Origin: Rickettsia typhi
GTDB lineage: Bacteria > Pseudomonadota > Alphaproteobacteria > Rickettsiales > Rickettsiaceae
DNA: 64,000 bases
NCBI GenBank assembly: GCA_945875975.1
Contig: CAMCMD010000003.1
Span: 19,631 to 83,630 of the forward strand
Direction: 5' to 3'
Position numbers and translations under genes: made by a program. This document shows, in pieces, positions 18,501 through 25,990 of the stretch (position 1 is the stretch's first letter; every line of letters starts with the position of its first letter). Below the pieces are notes generated by a model. That model saw only the letters and a list, made by a program, of their open reading frames with translations, ran no database searches and was not told the DNA's origin.

Positions 18501-18765
18501 AAAACAGCATGTAATGGATTCCGGTCCAGAGCTTGATAAGCCTGAAACAATGACTCAACAATCAGATTCAGTTGAAAGAAGAGATAGTATTGATGAGTCA
18601 CAAGTGGAAAGACCAAAAGAAGAAGCAACCACAGAATCTAGTAATCAAGATTCTGTGGTGAGTAAAGGAGATAATATAGATTCTTCTCAATCAGAAAGCC
18701 AAGTATCGAAGGCTCCAGATGTAGTTGAACGAAAAACAAGTACAAAATTACAGGGAGGTGAATAA
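15553..18765 (+). CDS. virB6: VirB6-family channel protein, paralogue 4 (RvhB6)
   Basis: A 1070-residue VirB6-type protein with a signal peptide (residues 1-23, ending near NASATND), an extracytoplasmic domain to about residue 505, a membrane core (about 510-800) carrying LFERTKSMFDNWLSVMFSY, and a Ser/Glu/Pro-rich hydrophilic tail of about 240 residues. It starts 27 nt after paralogue 3 and ends the intact secretion block. Rickettsia species usually have five rvhB6 genes and several other Rickettsiales four; here four are intact and the DNA downstream is degraded. The tail lacks the SDKMSTG repeat of paralogues 1 and 2. Confidence 0.9.
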   Translation: MKLVRLILVLIVWSVHSNASATNDDSRFGWMNSTFDTIKLIIPSCLEVPQFSGIHQSSASLDLDSSGKWIPVGTNVSEGKLLQIEWSTKGVLPRPSKYKVLYRVDPRFEKPQVFIQKYDYNQDKYISDFHHYKDGVLLRYQAVPEMTFQDRVKDYVDYFKFKGRLKIPVKKDDVINITLDSTGSYFGSKSEMNAELGSLDSLVVAYTQSSISDNRIIYSNAQQFCADGIKTTRIVEYAENCSTPGLYWDLGTNTKTMQGRINNNAFDINKTNLVSCAESSNGKDNNPLCYYDKGRGMKFAIGGTTIKEVTEKFVNSSFTGKDFFYHKSDIDGDLEFNTSWLINGMVQGYSQFMEDWSTILGHTEFLSNLNTVKPNQFMNFLHFGRYLMDIEIGNALAIVSKADLDAIRVEYLIQESGVPSDSTSGTSAERTFRGNAGSTGFLWVRVVRPNDNLTGVVQVKIANYTGSTWFSDLVYGKLVKPLREKFNELSMIIYHKLINNSTFQGIARAMLVLYIIIYGLVFLAGATQITVTDIVTRVLKIGVVLALFSDTSWTFFSQNLFNVFIDGSDSLMTAVVGVTSQAGNVFGFIDPIFDKYTNGRIWGLLFIQLLQIHTGMTFFAIITIYAILIYFRAILEVIVSYCLAFLGLAVMVSLAPFFIVLILFERTKSMFDNWLSVMFSYMIQPTILLIFFLLIDQIMGDHIAKTVVRACWGILIPIKIGLDLNNMGIPLSFSFTLPFLPGIPFYVPQLETIGNVTDFFSKGGTLSVLATSSLLFYALSKLAAGLVSYTTLVVQYLTNVIAARQDGKLQQGMNPIKDITGDINKLASPITSIPSKIGKFVKEKAIDQKISHRGGKSGGEVNYDNFARTKEDSQEPPTDQEPRVLSDSASTEVGKKPWISTSPSSERGKFGITMDSGKSDSKLKSPSPSSVGRQGPALTMGSSGLGMSDNSATLSEGSRNISLGSGSQSEQSLERPLTPSEVLKQHVMDSGPELDKPETMTQQSDSVERRDSIDESQVERPKEEATTESSNQDSVVSKGDNIDSSQSESQVSKAPDVVERKTSTKLQGGE

Positions 18766-18768
18766 GTA

Positions 18769-18867
18769 ATGAATAAAAATTGGATCATTACTATATTGGC
18801 CCAGCGCGATGGAACGTGTGAAAAGCGAAATCGAACGCCTGTATCACTAACCGCAATGCGCTATTGA
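18769..18867 (+). other. Short ORF in a locally GC-richer patch
   Basis: A 32-codon frame begins MNKNWIITILAQRDGT just after the fourth virB6 stop. The patch from about 18798 to 18875 is clearly richer in G+C than its surroundings, and a second frame reads MERVKSEIERLYH before stopping. This looks like a small fragment of a foreign or lost gene, not a functional product. I do not recognise the parent. Confidence 0.25.
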
Positions 18868-19049
18868 AGGTGTCTACTTTTTGCATATTTTGTATCTTAA
18901 TTAAAATTGCCAATTACCTATAATCCTTATATCCATTGGTTTTACAGCCAATATTTAAACTTAGTCACCTTTTAAAATTTTCCTCTCTTTTTATAGCCAA
19001 AAGTATCCTTTTTTATTTTGTGTTTTATACTATCATACTGAAAAGTCAT

Positions 19050-19370
19050 TTATAACCTTATTGTAAGTCTTTCTAGCTTACAGAACTGGAAATAGGCACC
19101 AGTCATTTTGACTCTAGAAAAATCTACTTCGCTTAAATCCTTAGCATCTTCAATGTGCTGGCCTGATAAATCAGGAACGACTACTATATCTTGGCCTTTG
19201 TAGAATTTTCCTTTCACATATTCAACCAAAGGGCCATGGGCCGCTTCATCTCAAGTCTTTCTTGCCTCAAGAAAGACTTGCAAATCCTCGTCGTTCATAC
19301 GATGAGACTTGATTTTAACCTAAAAATCAATTTTCTCCTGCTCATTTGGACTAATGTGTCTTTTTGTCAT
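19050..19370 (-). pseudogene. Pentapeptide-repeat protein remnant
   Basis: A 106-codon minus-strand frame from ATG 19370 is interrupted by TAG after codon 16 and TGA at codon 40, yet the rest reads as protein. The last 30 codons fit a pentapeptide-repeat rhythm with Leu/Phe/Met at every fifth place: DLSEV, DFSRV, KMTGA, YFQFC, KLERL. Pentapeptide-repeat proteins form right-handed quadrilateral beta helices, and some are secreted effectors in intracellular bacteria. The repeat stops after five units, so most of the gene is missing. Two internal stops and 3' truncation make it a pseudogene. Parentage as part of an integrated element is inferred from neighbouring debris. Confidence 0.6.
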
Positions 19371-19629
19371 AATTATTTACTGGAAAATTATTGTTTGAAG
19401 ATATTAGTTTTAAATTTAATATTTCTTGGCCAAAAATTATACTACTTAACTCTTAACCATATTTAGATGACAAATATTTAGATTGTAAAGTCTTTTAACA
19501 TAATAATATATTGTTAAGAGGCCAATAAATTAATTTTATTAACCTTTATCTTTAACCTCATTATATATAATTATTCTTCTTGAAGCCTTATATGATGCCT
19601 ATTATACGTTGAAATAATAATTACTCTAA

Positions 19630-19974
19630 CTCGTTAAAAAACAGCTATCAAGTAGTGCCAATAGATTTACCAGATATTACCCCCATTTTATTAAATCAAA
19701 CATAACTGAATCAACAGCAATAGAAATAACCCAGGATTTAGGGATCTGGGGAAAGATTAGGACGATGCTGGTTTCTTATTACGGTGAAGACGGTAAAGCA
19801 ATAGACGCAAACTGGTTTAGTAAGCTAGAGCCAGAAATCAATGACGATAATAGAAGTATAAGACTTCGTACTCCCAGTGATTTTATCAAGGACTGGGTAC
19901 AATCTAAATATGGCTCATTGATAGAAAAGTTATGCCAAGGGCAGAACTATAATTTAATCGGGGTTCCTTGTTAA
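19630..19974 (+). pseudogene. DnaA N-terminal-domain protein fragment
   Basis: The frame is open from 19630 (just after an in-frame stop) to TAA at 19974; the first ATG is at 19765. It has the DnaA domain-I pattern: a W-x-x-I helix (LGIWGKIRTML), WFSKLEPEI, a strand IRLRTPSDFI, then KDWVQSKYGSLIEKL. No AAA+ or DNA-binding domain follows. Stand-alone DnaA_N-domain proteins are known from rickettsial plasmids and integrative elements (RAGE), where they are longer. Lack of a start near the 5' end and loss of everything after domain I point to a broken remnant. It marks this interval as a likely former insertion site. Confidence 0.6.
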
Positions 19975-20019
19975 ATATTTGATTTAGGAAAAGTGTAAAC
20001 CAAAAAATTGGAAAAAGTT

Positions 20020-20184
20020 ATGACAAATAAAGAGGAGCAGTACGGAGTAATAGAATGGAAACAATCATCGTTATTGGAGCACGCTATGGCAATAATATGT
20101 AATGTACAATTTAATATACATAAAATCGAACTAGATAATGGAGAAAGTGTCTACATAGTGCCCAATTCTCTTCATTCTATTTGA
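20020..20184 (+). other. Unassigned 54-codon ORF
   Basis: An open frame MTNKEEQYGVIEWKQSS to NSLHSI lies 45 nt after the DnaA_N fragment on the same strand. A purine-rich GGAAAAAG precedes the ATG, a poor ribosome-binding site. Composition is ordinary for the genome. It may be a small protein of the same decayed element or a fragment. I do not recognise the family. Confidence 0.3.
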
Positions 20185-20290
20185 CTACCTTAAATAAAAT
20201 TAAAAATAATCAATATACCTACAAAGCGTTTAAATACAAGGAATAACTAGCCTTACATAGTCAAAGCTGAAACTCGCAACGAGTTCTAAG

Positions 20291-20326
20291 AAAAAAAGCT
20301 TCAGTGTAAACACTGAAGCTTTTTTT
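20291..20326. terminator. Bidirectional rho-independent terminator of rpsU
   Basis: A perfect inverted repeat, GCTTCAGTG / CACTGAAGC with a TAAA loop, is flanked by seven A on the left and seven T on the right, so it works in either direction. It lies 27 nt downstream of the rpsU stop codon on the minus strand. Confidence 0.92.
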
Positions 20327-20353
20327 AATTTAAAATTAACAACATTTTGAGAA

Positions 20354-20557
20354 TTAGCCTTCCATTCTCTTCCTGCGGTTGTTTTTTCTTATACGTCTGT
20401 CAGACTCTTGTTTTTCACGAACTCTTTTTGAAGAAGGTGTTTCATAAAAACGAGAGGTCTTCATTTGACGGAATACAAGCTCTCTTTGCATCTTGCGTTT
20501 AAGATCGCTGATTGCTTTTTCGCTGTTTCCACCATGAACACTAATATGTACTGCCAC
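20354..20557 (-). CDS. rpsU: 30S ribosomal protein S21
   Basis: A 67-residue basic protein with the S21 pattern: N-terminal VHGGNSEKAISDLKRKMQRE, then FRQMKTSRFYETPSSKRVR and a Lys/Arg-rich tail. S21 binds the small subunit near the 3' end of 16S rRNA and helps initiation. The start is GTG at 20557, supported by a perfect AGGAGG at 20567-20572 nine bases upstream; the first in-frame ATG would remove half of the protein. A strong promoter lies upstream and a terminator downstream, so it is a monocistronic unit, divergent from the COQ9-like gene, an arrangement widespread in alphaproteobacteria. Confidence 0.96.
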   Translation of the reverse strand: MAVHISVHGGNSEKAISDLKRKMQRELVFRQMKTSRFYETPSSKRVREKQESDRRIRKNNRRKRMEG

Positions 20558-20600
20558 TAGAAATTACCTCCTGGTCGGCATTTAGTTGTAATAAGAGTTC

Positions 20601-20629
20601 ATTATCTATATAGTTAACCAGGCTGTCAA
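20601..20629 (-). promoter_or_regulatory. Sigma70-type promoter of rpsU
   Basis: On the minus strand a consensus -35 TTGACA (20624-20629) is separated by 17 nt from -10 GATAAT (20601-20606). The spacing is ideal and the promoter faces rpsU, about 44 nt from its GTG start. It almost touches the divergent gene that starts at 20646. Confidence 0.85.
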
Positions 20630-20645
20630 GTGAAAAGGTTGAAAA

Positions 20646-21275
20646 ATGAGTGACGTTGAGAAAAAGCAACAGGCAATAAGAATTAATTTTTTTAAAGAGT
20701 TCCAAAAGTTGCTAGAAACCCTATCTTGGTCGGAGGGTTTAATTAGTATAGCTGAGTCTAATATAGGTCTTCATACGGGATATAATCATATAATTTTTCC
20801 GTCGGGCATACAAGAAATAACATCTGCTTTTGAAAAGTGGCTTGATAAACAAATGTTAGAACAATTGTCTGTTTTAGATAAGCCAAAGAAGATACGTGAT
20901 CAAATTGCTCTAGCTCTTGAAATTAGGATTTTGGGTGTGATGTCAAAAAAAGTAGCTTTAAGGTGCTGTGGTTATTACCTGATACCTACAAACATTGTCG
21001 CTGGTACAGAAGCAGCGTGTCATAGTTGTGATATAATTTGGAAATATGCTGGGGATAAGTCTAGCGACCATAATTATTATACAAAAAGAGGCCTATTGCT
21101 TGGTGTGTATGGAGCAGCTCGAGCATTTTATTTGGGCGATAATTCTGCGGATCATAAAGATACTAAAGATTTTATCAAAAATGCACTTGATAATATTATC
21201 AATATTGCTAGTTTTAAACACAATATCAAGATGCCAAAAATGAAAGATATTCCTATTATTAGGCTTTTTTCTTAA
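20646..21275 (+). CDS. COQ9-like protein (rpsU-divergently transcribed family)
   Basis: A 209-residue protein of the alphaproteobacterial COQ9 family, long annotated as the rpsU-divergently transcribed protein, and indeed placed head-to-head with rpsU here. Family marks include the SWSEGLISIAES helix, the HTGYNHIIFPSGIQE segment, KKIRDQIALALEIR and a W-x-x-AGDKSSDHNYYTKR block that in the family precedes the lipid-binding pocket. Mitochondrial COQ9 binds lipids and presents ubiquinone precursors to COQ7; the bacterial role is inferred to be similar. ileS begins 26 nt downstream on the same strand, so the two may be cotranscribed. Confidence 0.85.
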   Translation: MSDVEKKQQAIRINFFKEFQKLLETLSWSEGLISIAESNIGLHTGYNHIIFPSGIQEITSAFEKWLDKQMLEQLSVLDKPKKIRDQIALALEIRILGVMSKKVALRCCGYYLIPTNIVAGTEAACHSCDIIWKYAGDKSSDHNYYTKRGLLLGVYGAARAFYLGDNSADHKDTKDFIKNALDNIINIASFKHNIKMPKMKDIPIIRLFS

Positions 21276-21301
21276 AAGATAAAATTATAAATATCAAATA
21301 T

Positions 21302-24300
21302 ATGACTAATAAAAAGCATTATTATCCGGAAGTAATATCAAACGTAGACTTTCCACAAATAGAAAATCAAATCCTCAAATATTGGCAAGAAAATAACATT
21401 TTTCAGCAATCTATTGATAACAGGAATGCAACTTCTGCAGACAATAGAGTTCTTTCCAAACTTGCTAATGAAGAGCAAGTGCTAGGAGTCTACGGAAGCT
21501 ATGACCGCAGTGTACACAAGGTACGTGAGGATTTGAGCACCGGAATGACAACGCAATTGCCTTCAGTAGTAGAGTTTCGAAAGAACTCTAATGAGTTTGT
21601 TTTTTACGATGGCCCGCCATTCGCTAATGGGTTGCCTCACTATGGTCATTTGCTCACAGGCTTTGTTAAGGATACTTATGCAAGGTATCAAACAACTAAG
21701 GGCAAAAAGGTAGAGCGTAGGTTTGGTTGGGATTGCCATGGACTACCAGCAGAAATGGGAGCTGAGAAGGAGCTTGGATTTTCAGGACGTATAGCAATAA
21801 ATGAATATGGCATTGATAAATTCAATGATTTTTGTCGTAGTTCAGTAATGAAATATTCCCATAATTGGGAAAAATACGTGAACCGTCAAGCTAGGTGGGT
21901 AGACTTTAAGAATTCCTACAAAACCATGGATACAAACTACATGGAGTCCGTTCTTTGGGCATTTAAGGAATTATATAGAAAGGGTTTAATATATGAGTCA
22001 ATGAGAGTTATGCCATATTCTTGGGCGTGTGAGACTCCATTGTCAAATTTCGAAACCAGGTTAGATAACTCGTATAGAGAACGTGCTGATAAAGCAGTTA
22101 CAGTTGGTTTCAAGTTAAATGAAATACCAAAAGGCGCTCCAAGCGGTTGCAATGAATATCGTATTTTGGCCTGGACGACAACGCCCTGGACTCTGCTTTC
22201 CAATTTAGCTTTGGCTGTCAGTGCAGAGATGAACTATGCGTGCGTAGTAAAAGAAAACATATGCTACATTATTGGTGAGTTTGCTGTTAAAAACTATGCT
22301 AAGGAATTGGGGATAAATGAAAATACCCAATTCTTTACACTTAAAGGCAATGATTTGAACGGGTTAAGCTATCAGCCGTTATTTGAGTATTTTAAAACTC
22401 ATCCTAATAGCTTTAAAATTTTTGCTGCGGATTTTGTTGTTGAAGGTGATGGTACAGGCATAGTACATATGGCGCCCGGGTTCGGCGAAGATGATCAGGT
22501 TGTTTGTGAGAAAGAAGGAATTGAACTTGTATGTCCTGTCGACAATGCCGGAAAATTTACTAGCGAAGTAAGTGATTTTATGGGAATGCAGGTTTTTGAA
22601 GCAAATGACCCTATTATTATTAGGCTAAAAGAACAAGGAAGCTGGATAAAGACTGAGCAATATATTCATAATTATCCGCATTGCTGGAGAACAGATACAC
22701 CGCTAATCTATAAAGCAGTACCTTCCTGGTATGTTAAAGTAACAGAATTTAAAGACCGTATGGTTGAACTTAACCAAAAAATCAACTGGATACCGGGTAA
22801 TATAAAAGATGGCTTGTTTGGCAAATGGCTTGAAAATGCACGTGATTGGTCCATAAGTCGTAATCGTTTCTGGGGAACTCCAATTCCAGTGTGGCGATCA
22901 GATGATCCGAAATATCCAAGAATTGATGTATATGGTTCGATTGCAGAATTAGAAAATGATTTTGGTGTAAAACTAGATGATCTACATAAACCGTTTATTG
23001 ATGAATTGACTCGCCCTAACCCAGATGATCCCACTGGGAAATCAGTGATGCAGAGAGTAGGGGATGTTTTTGATTGTTGGTTTGAAAGTGGATCAATGCC
23101 ATATGGACAAGCGCATTACCCCTTTGAAAACAAAGAGTGGTTTGAGAACCATTTTCCTGCGGATTTTATAGTTGAATATTCAGCGCAAACAAGGGGATGG
23201 TTCTATACTTTAATGGTGTTATCAACGGCTTTATTTGATCGACCTCCGTTTCTGAACTGCATTTGTCATGGTGTTATTTTGGATGCTACAGGACAAAAGT
23301 TGTCGAAGCGACTAAATAATTATGCAGACCCTTTAGAGTTATTTGAAAAGTACGGGGCTGATGCGCTAAGAGTTACCATGCTTTCCTCAACAGTTGTGAA
23401 GGGGCAGGAGTTGCTAATTGATAAAGATGGAAGAATGGTTTTCGATAGCCTTAGACTATTTATAAAACCCATATGGAATGCATATCATTTTTTCTGCTTG
23501 TATGCAAATATTGACAAAATACAGGCGCAAATGAGCTTTAAGTCAGAAAATGTGCTTGATAGATATATTATTTCAAAATTAAAAATTGCAGTTACTGCAA
23601 TTGAGAAGAATATGGATGCTTATGATAGCTCTTCTTCTTACGAAATAATCTCGTCATTTTTTGAAGTGCTAAATAATTGGTATATCAGAAGGAGTAGAGC
23701 TCGCTTTTGGAAATCTGATCAAGATGAAGATAAATTAGAGTCTTACAATACATTATATAGCTGTATAGTCACGATGACGAAAGCTATGTCATCTCTCCTT
23801 CCGCTTATTTCAGAACATATTTATCTAGGACTAAACCCCGGCGAAAAAAGTGTTCACCTAACTGATTTTCCTAAATTAGATGAAGTAGAAATAGACCAAG
23901 AATTGGTGGTGTTAATGGATCAAGTTCTTGATATCTGCAGCACGGCCTTATTTATTCGAAGTGCTGAAAATATTAGAGTAAGACAGCCACTTGCAATGAT
24001 AAAAATTATTACTGAGAATAGTAGTAAATTTCATGATTTTGCTGACTTAATTAAAGATGAAATTAACATAAAATTAATTTCGTTTAGCGATGACCTATCA
24101 GGCAATGCTGATCAAAAGCTATCGATCAATTTTCCAACTCTTGGCAAAAGATTACCTAATAAAATGAAAGAAATTATTGTGGCTGCTAAATCTGGAAGTT
24201 GGCAATTTAATGAGAATAAACTAAATATTTGTGGAGAAGAGTTGTTGCCAGAAGAATATACCATGAGTCTTGTACCGCGTGTAAATCAAGGAGCAAAGCC

Positions 24301-24625
24301 GTTATCTTCAAATCAAGGAATGATTTGGCTTGACCTTGAAGTTACTCCCTCTCTTGAGCGCGAAGGAATAGCCAGGGATATAATCAGACTTGTTCAGCAA
24401 GCAAGAAAAGATGCTGCATTTGATGTATCCGACCGGGTCGAACTTGAACTCAAATGTGATTATGATTTATCTTCAGTAATCAAAGAGCATGAAAAACTTA
24501 TTTGCGATCAAACTTTAAGTAAATTTAACTTAGGATTTAAGTCAGATTATAAAACTCAGGCTCCTCTATGTGAGCATATTATAGAGATAATGATAAAACG
24601 AGTTGTACCTGTCGTACCAAAGTGA
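21302..24625 (+). CDS. ileS: Isoleucyl-tRNA synthetase (large, eukaryote-like type)
   Basis: A 1107-residue class I synthetase that charges tRNA-Ile. The HIGH-type signature is PPFANGLPHYGHLLTG near residues 99-116; the editing domain follows (WTTTPWTLLSN and GTGIVHMAPGFGEDD); the KMSKS-type loop is KLSKR in GQKLSKRLNNYADP. Length and the LPHYGH variant match the long archaeal/eukaryote-like IleRS found in Rickettsiaceae, a class known for reduced mupirocin sensitivity (family knowledge). A C-terminal anticodon-binding domain is present to the end. The gene is intact; a terminator-like hairpin lies about 355 nt after its stop codon. Confidence 0.97.
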   Translation: MTNKKHYYPEVISNVDFPQIENQILKYWQENNIFQQSIDNRNATSADNRVLSKLANEEQVLGVYGSYDRSVHKVREDLSTGMTTQLPSVVEFRKNSNEFVFYDGPPFANGLPHYGHLLTGFVKDTYARYQTTKGKKVERRFGWDCHGLPAEMGAEKELGFSGRIAINEYGIDKFNDFCRSSVMKYSHNWEKYVNRQARWVDFKNSYKTMDTNYMESVLWAFKELYRKGLIYESMRVMPYSWACETPLSNFETRLDNSYRERADKAVTVGFKLNEIPKGAPSGCNEYRILAWTTTPWTLLSNLALAVSAEMNYACVVKENICYIIGEFAVKNYAKELGINENTQFFTLKGNDLNGLSYQPLFEYFKTHPNSFKIFAADFVVEGDGTGIVHMAPGFGEDDQVVCEKEGIELVCPVDNAGKFTSEVSDFMGMQVFEANDPIIIRLKEQGSWIKTEQYIHNYPHCWRTDTPLIYKAVPSWYVKVTEFKDRMVELNQKINWIPGNIKDGLFGKWLENARDWSISRNRFWGTPIPVWRSDDPKYPRIDVYGSIAELENDFGVKLDDLHKPFIDELTRPNPDDPTGKSVMQRVGDVFDCWFESGSMPYGQAHYPFENKEWFENHFPADFIVEYSAQTRGWFYTLMVLSTALFDRPPFLNCICHGVILDATGQKLSKRLNNYADPLELFEKYGADALRVTMLSSTVVKGQELLIDKDGRMVFDSLRLFIKPIWNAYHFFCLYANIDKIQAQMSFKSENVLDRYIISKLKIAVTAIEKNMDAYDSSSSYEIISSFFEVLNNWYIRRSRARFWKSDQDEDKLESYNTLYSCIVTMTKAMSSLLPLISEHIYLGLNPGEKSVHLTDFPKLDEVEIDQELVVLMDQVLDICSTALFIRSAENIRVRQPLAMIKIITENSSKFHDFADLIKDEINIKLISFSDDLSGNADQKLSINFPTLGKRLPNKMKEIIVAAKSGSWQFNENKLNICGEELLPEEYTMSLVPRVNQGAKPLSSNQGMIWLDLEVTPSLEREGIARDIIRLVQQARKDAAFDVSDRVELELKCDYDLSSVIKEHEKLICDQTLSKFNLGFKSDYKTQAPLCEHIIEIMIKRVVPVVPK

Positions 24626-24786
24626 TCTAAACGAGTTTTGTAAATCCTGGTTAGTGCGTGTTGGGGTGTAGTTTGGAGTGTAAGTATTATAGAGCAACAA
24701 TAACAACTTAACTATTCTAAGAAGTAGAGCTTGACTTTTTCTCCTTATACCTTAGGATGATAAGTAAGCAGCAATGCTTTGGGGTG

Positions 24787-24926
24787 TCGAAATCCCCGTT
24801 AACATGGCGTTTCAGCCATAAAATGATAGGATCTCCGATCTTATGGTCGGGGAGACGATAATGATGTTCAAGGAAAAAGGCAACTTTTTCCTAAAGATTG
24901 TCGTAGCTGTTGTTAACGGTTTTCGA
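24787..24926. repeat. Imperfect palindromic element (RPE-like)
   Basis: Outer arms TCGAAA-CCGTTAAC (24787-24803) and GTTAACGG-TTTCGA (24912-24926) are complementary. Near the core, AGGAAAAAG (24871-24879) and CTTTTTCCT (24884-24892) form a perfect 9-bp stem with a 4-nt loop, extended outward by ACGATAAT / ATTGTCGT. The left side carries about 48 extra bases with a small hairpin of its own. The shape resembles the 100-150 bp palindromic elements dispersed in Rickettsia genomes, but I cannot test copy number here. Confidence 0.55.
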
Positions 24927-24979
24927 ACTCCCCGATCACTCTGGGAATTAAGCCGTTTTTGTTTCTCTAGAGTTAAAAT

Positions 24980-25010
24980 AAGAGGATCTATTTTGAATCC
25001 TCTTGTTTTT
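24980..25010 (+). terminator. Rho-independent terminator
   Basis: AAGAGGAT (24980-24987) pairs with ATCCTCTT (24997-25004) across a 9-nt loop and is followed by GTTTTT. It ends plus-strand transcription from ileS or from an unannotated RNA in the preceding spacer. Confidence 0.7.
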
Positions 25011-25030
25011 AACAAAAAGAAAGATGAATT

Positions 25031-25288
25031 ATGATCAATGAAATAATACAAAACAAACTTTTTATTGCTTCAAAACTTATCAATGTGAAAGAGATGTGTG
25101 TGCTTATTGCCCAAGGAGCAAATCCATTTACATTAGACGAGGATGGTAAATCTGCAATTTCTTATGTTTCGGGTATTATTAGCACTCCTGAAAGAAAAGA
25201 GCTGGCACACCATATTGCTCAGTTTTTATATAACAATAAAATAGACGATGTAGAAAATATTAATCTTATGGCTTTGACCAGCCCATAA
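25031..25288 (+). CDS. Small ankyrin-repeat-like protein, hypothetical
   Basis: An 85-residue frame whose centre resembles a single ankyrin unit: MCVLIAQGANPFTLDEDGKSAISYV has the L-x-x-GAN-x-x-x-x-D-x-DG-x-x-A-L spacing. No signal peptide or membrane helix is visible. Its 3' end overlaps the convergent transporter gene by 23 nt. It starts only 20 nt after a terminator, so its own promoter would have to lie within or next to that hairpin; this weakens the case. It could be a minimal ankyrin protein or the surviving end of a larger ankyrin gene. Confidence 0.45.
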   Translation: MINEIIQNKLFIASKLINVKEMCVLIAQGANPFTLDEDGKSAISYVSGIISTPERKELAHHIAQFLYNNKIDDVENINLMALTSP

Positions 25289-25964
25289 CTCCGTACCAAG
25301 AAGGCTTTTCGTACGAATCCATATCTTCAGCTTTTTTCAAATAGTTGGTAACTTTGACTGTTAGTGGTAGTGCAACCAGTTCATATAAAACTTTTAGCGC
25401 AGTAAGAGTAAAAATCATTGATAAAAGATAACTTGCCGGTAGCTTTAACCCGAAAGCGATACTTGCAAAAATGGAGGTTTCTATAAAAGCTCCAACACAA
25501 GTGCTCAATATTGCTCGCAGAGCAAAATTACGTCCCTCAAGCATTATCTTTAAAGTTGAAATAACCGAGGCATTAAGCAACTCGCCAATAAAATAACTGG
25601 TAATAGAAGCAATAAATATTCTTGGCGCTAAAGAAAAAATTTGAGTGAAAGCTTCTTGATTTTTCCAGTGATCAGAAGGTGGTAAAAATACAACGGCGTA
25701 TAATACTAAGGCTAGGAAAAGATTGCTATATAAGGCAATCCAAATTACTCTTCTACTGGCAGTAAAGCCATATACTTCAGTCAATATGTCATTCAACACA
25801 TACAACATGGGGAAAACAAAAATACCGCCAGGTAGGGTAAGTGAGCCAATTTGCCAAAGCTTAGTTGCCCCTAAATTGGCTGTAATGAGGCACACAATAA
25901 AAGCAATTGTGATAGTATCGTAATGTTTAAATTTTTTATTTTTTTGTACTTCTGTCTCTGTCAT
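25266..25964 (-). CDS. Queuosine-precursor transporter (VUT/YhhQ family)
   Basis: A 232-residue integral membrane protein with about six hydrophobic helices. The family pattern is clear: ITANLGATKLWQIG at the N terminus, PGGIFVFPMLYVLNDILTEVYGF, then SYFIGELLNASVISTLK and a C-terminal LKVLYELVALPLTVKV. Members of this family import 7-deazaguanine precursors (preQ0/preQ1) used to make queuosine in tRNA, so the organism probably salvages the precursor from its host (inference). The gene is minus-strand, between the convergent small ankyrin-like ORF and the lipoprotein hydrolase gene upstream, 26 nt away. It looks intact. Confidence 0.88.
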   Translation of the reverse strand: MTETEVQKNKKFKHYDTITIAFIVCLITANLGATKLWQIGSLTLPGGIFVFPMLYVLNDILTEVYGFTASRRVIWIALYSNLFLALVLYAVVFLPPSDHWKNQEAFTQIFSLAPRIFIASITSYFIGELLNASVISTLKIMLEGRNFALRAILSTCVGAFIETSIFASIAFGLKLPASYLLSMIFTLTALKVLYELVALPLTVKVTNYLKKAEDMDSYEKPSWYGVMGWSKP

Positions 25965-25990
25965 AGAATCTACCTATATTTTTTGTTACA

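Larger units (their letters stand above)
24626..25030. other. Intergenic stretch after ileS with palindrome and terminator
   Basis: About 405 nt without a convincing protein gene. Short frames exist on both strands across 24812-25051, but they run through the palindromic repeat and have no family pattern or good ribosome-binding site. The interval holds a palindromic element (24787-24926) and a terminator (24980-25010), listed separately. It may be the long 3' untranslated region of ileS or include a small RNA. Confidence 0.5.

Noticed and set aside
19191..19466. 91-codon plus-strand frame
   Set aside because: It is antisense to the pentapeptide pseudogene, which has the recognisable protein pattern.
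24812..25051. Two overlapping 60-80 codon frames on opposite strands
   Set aside because: Both run through the palindromic element and terminator; palindromes often give such frames by chance.
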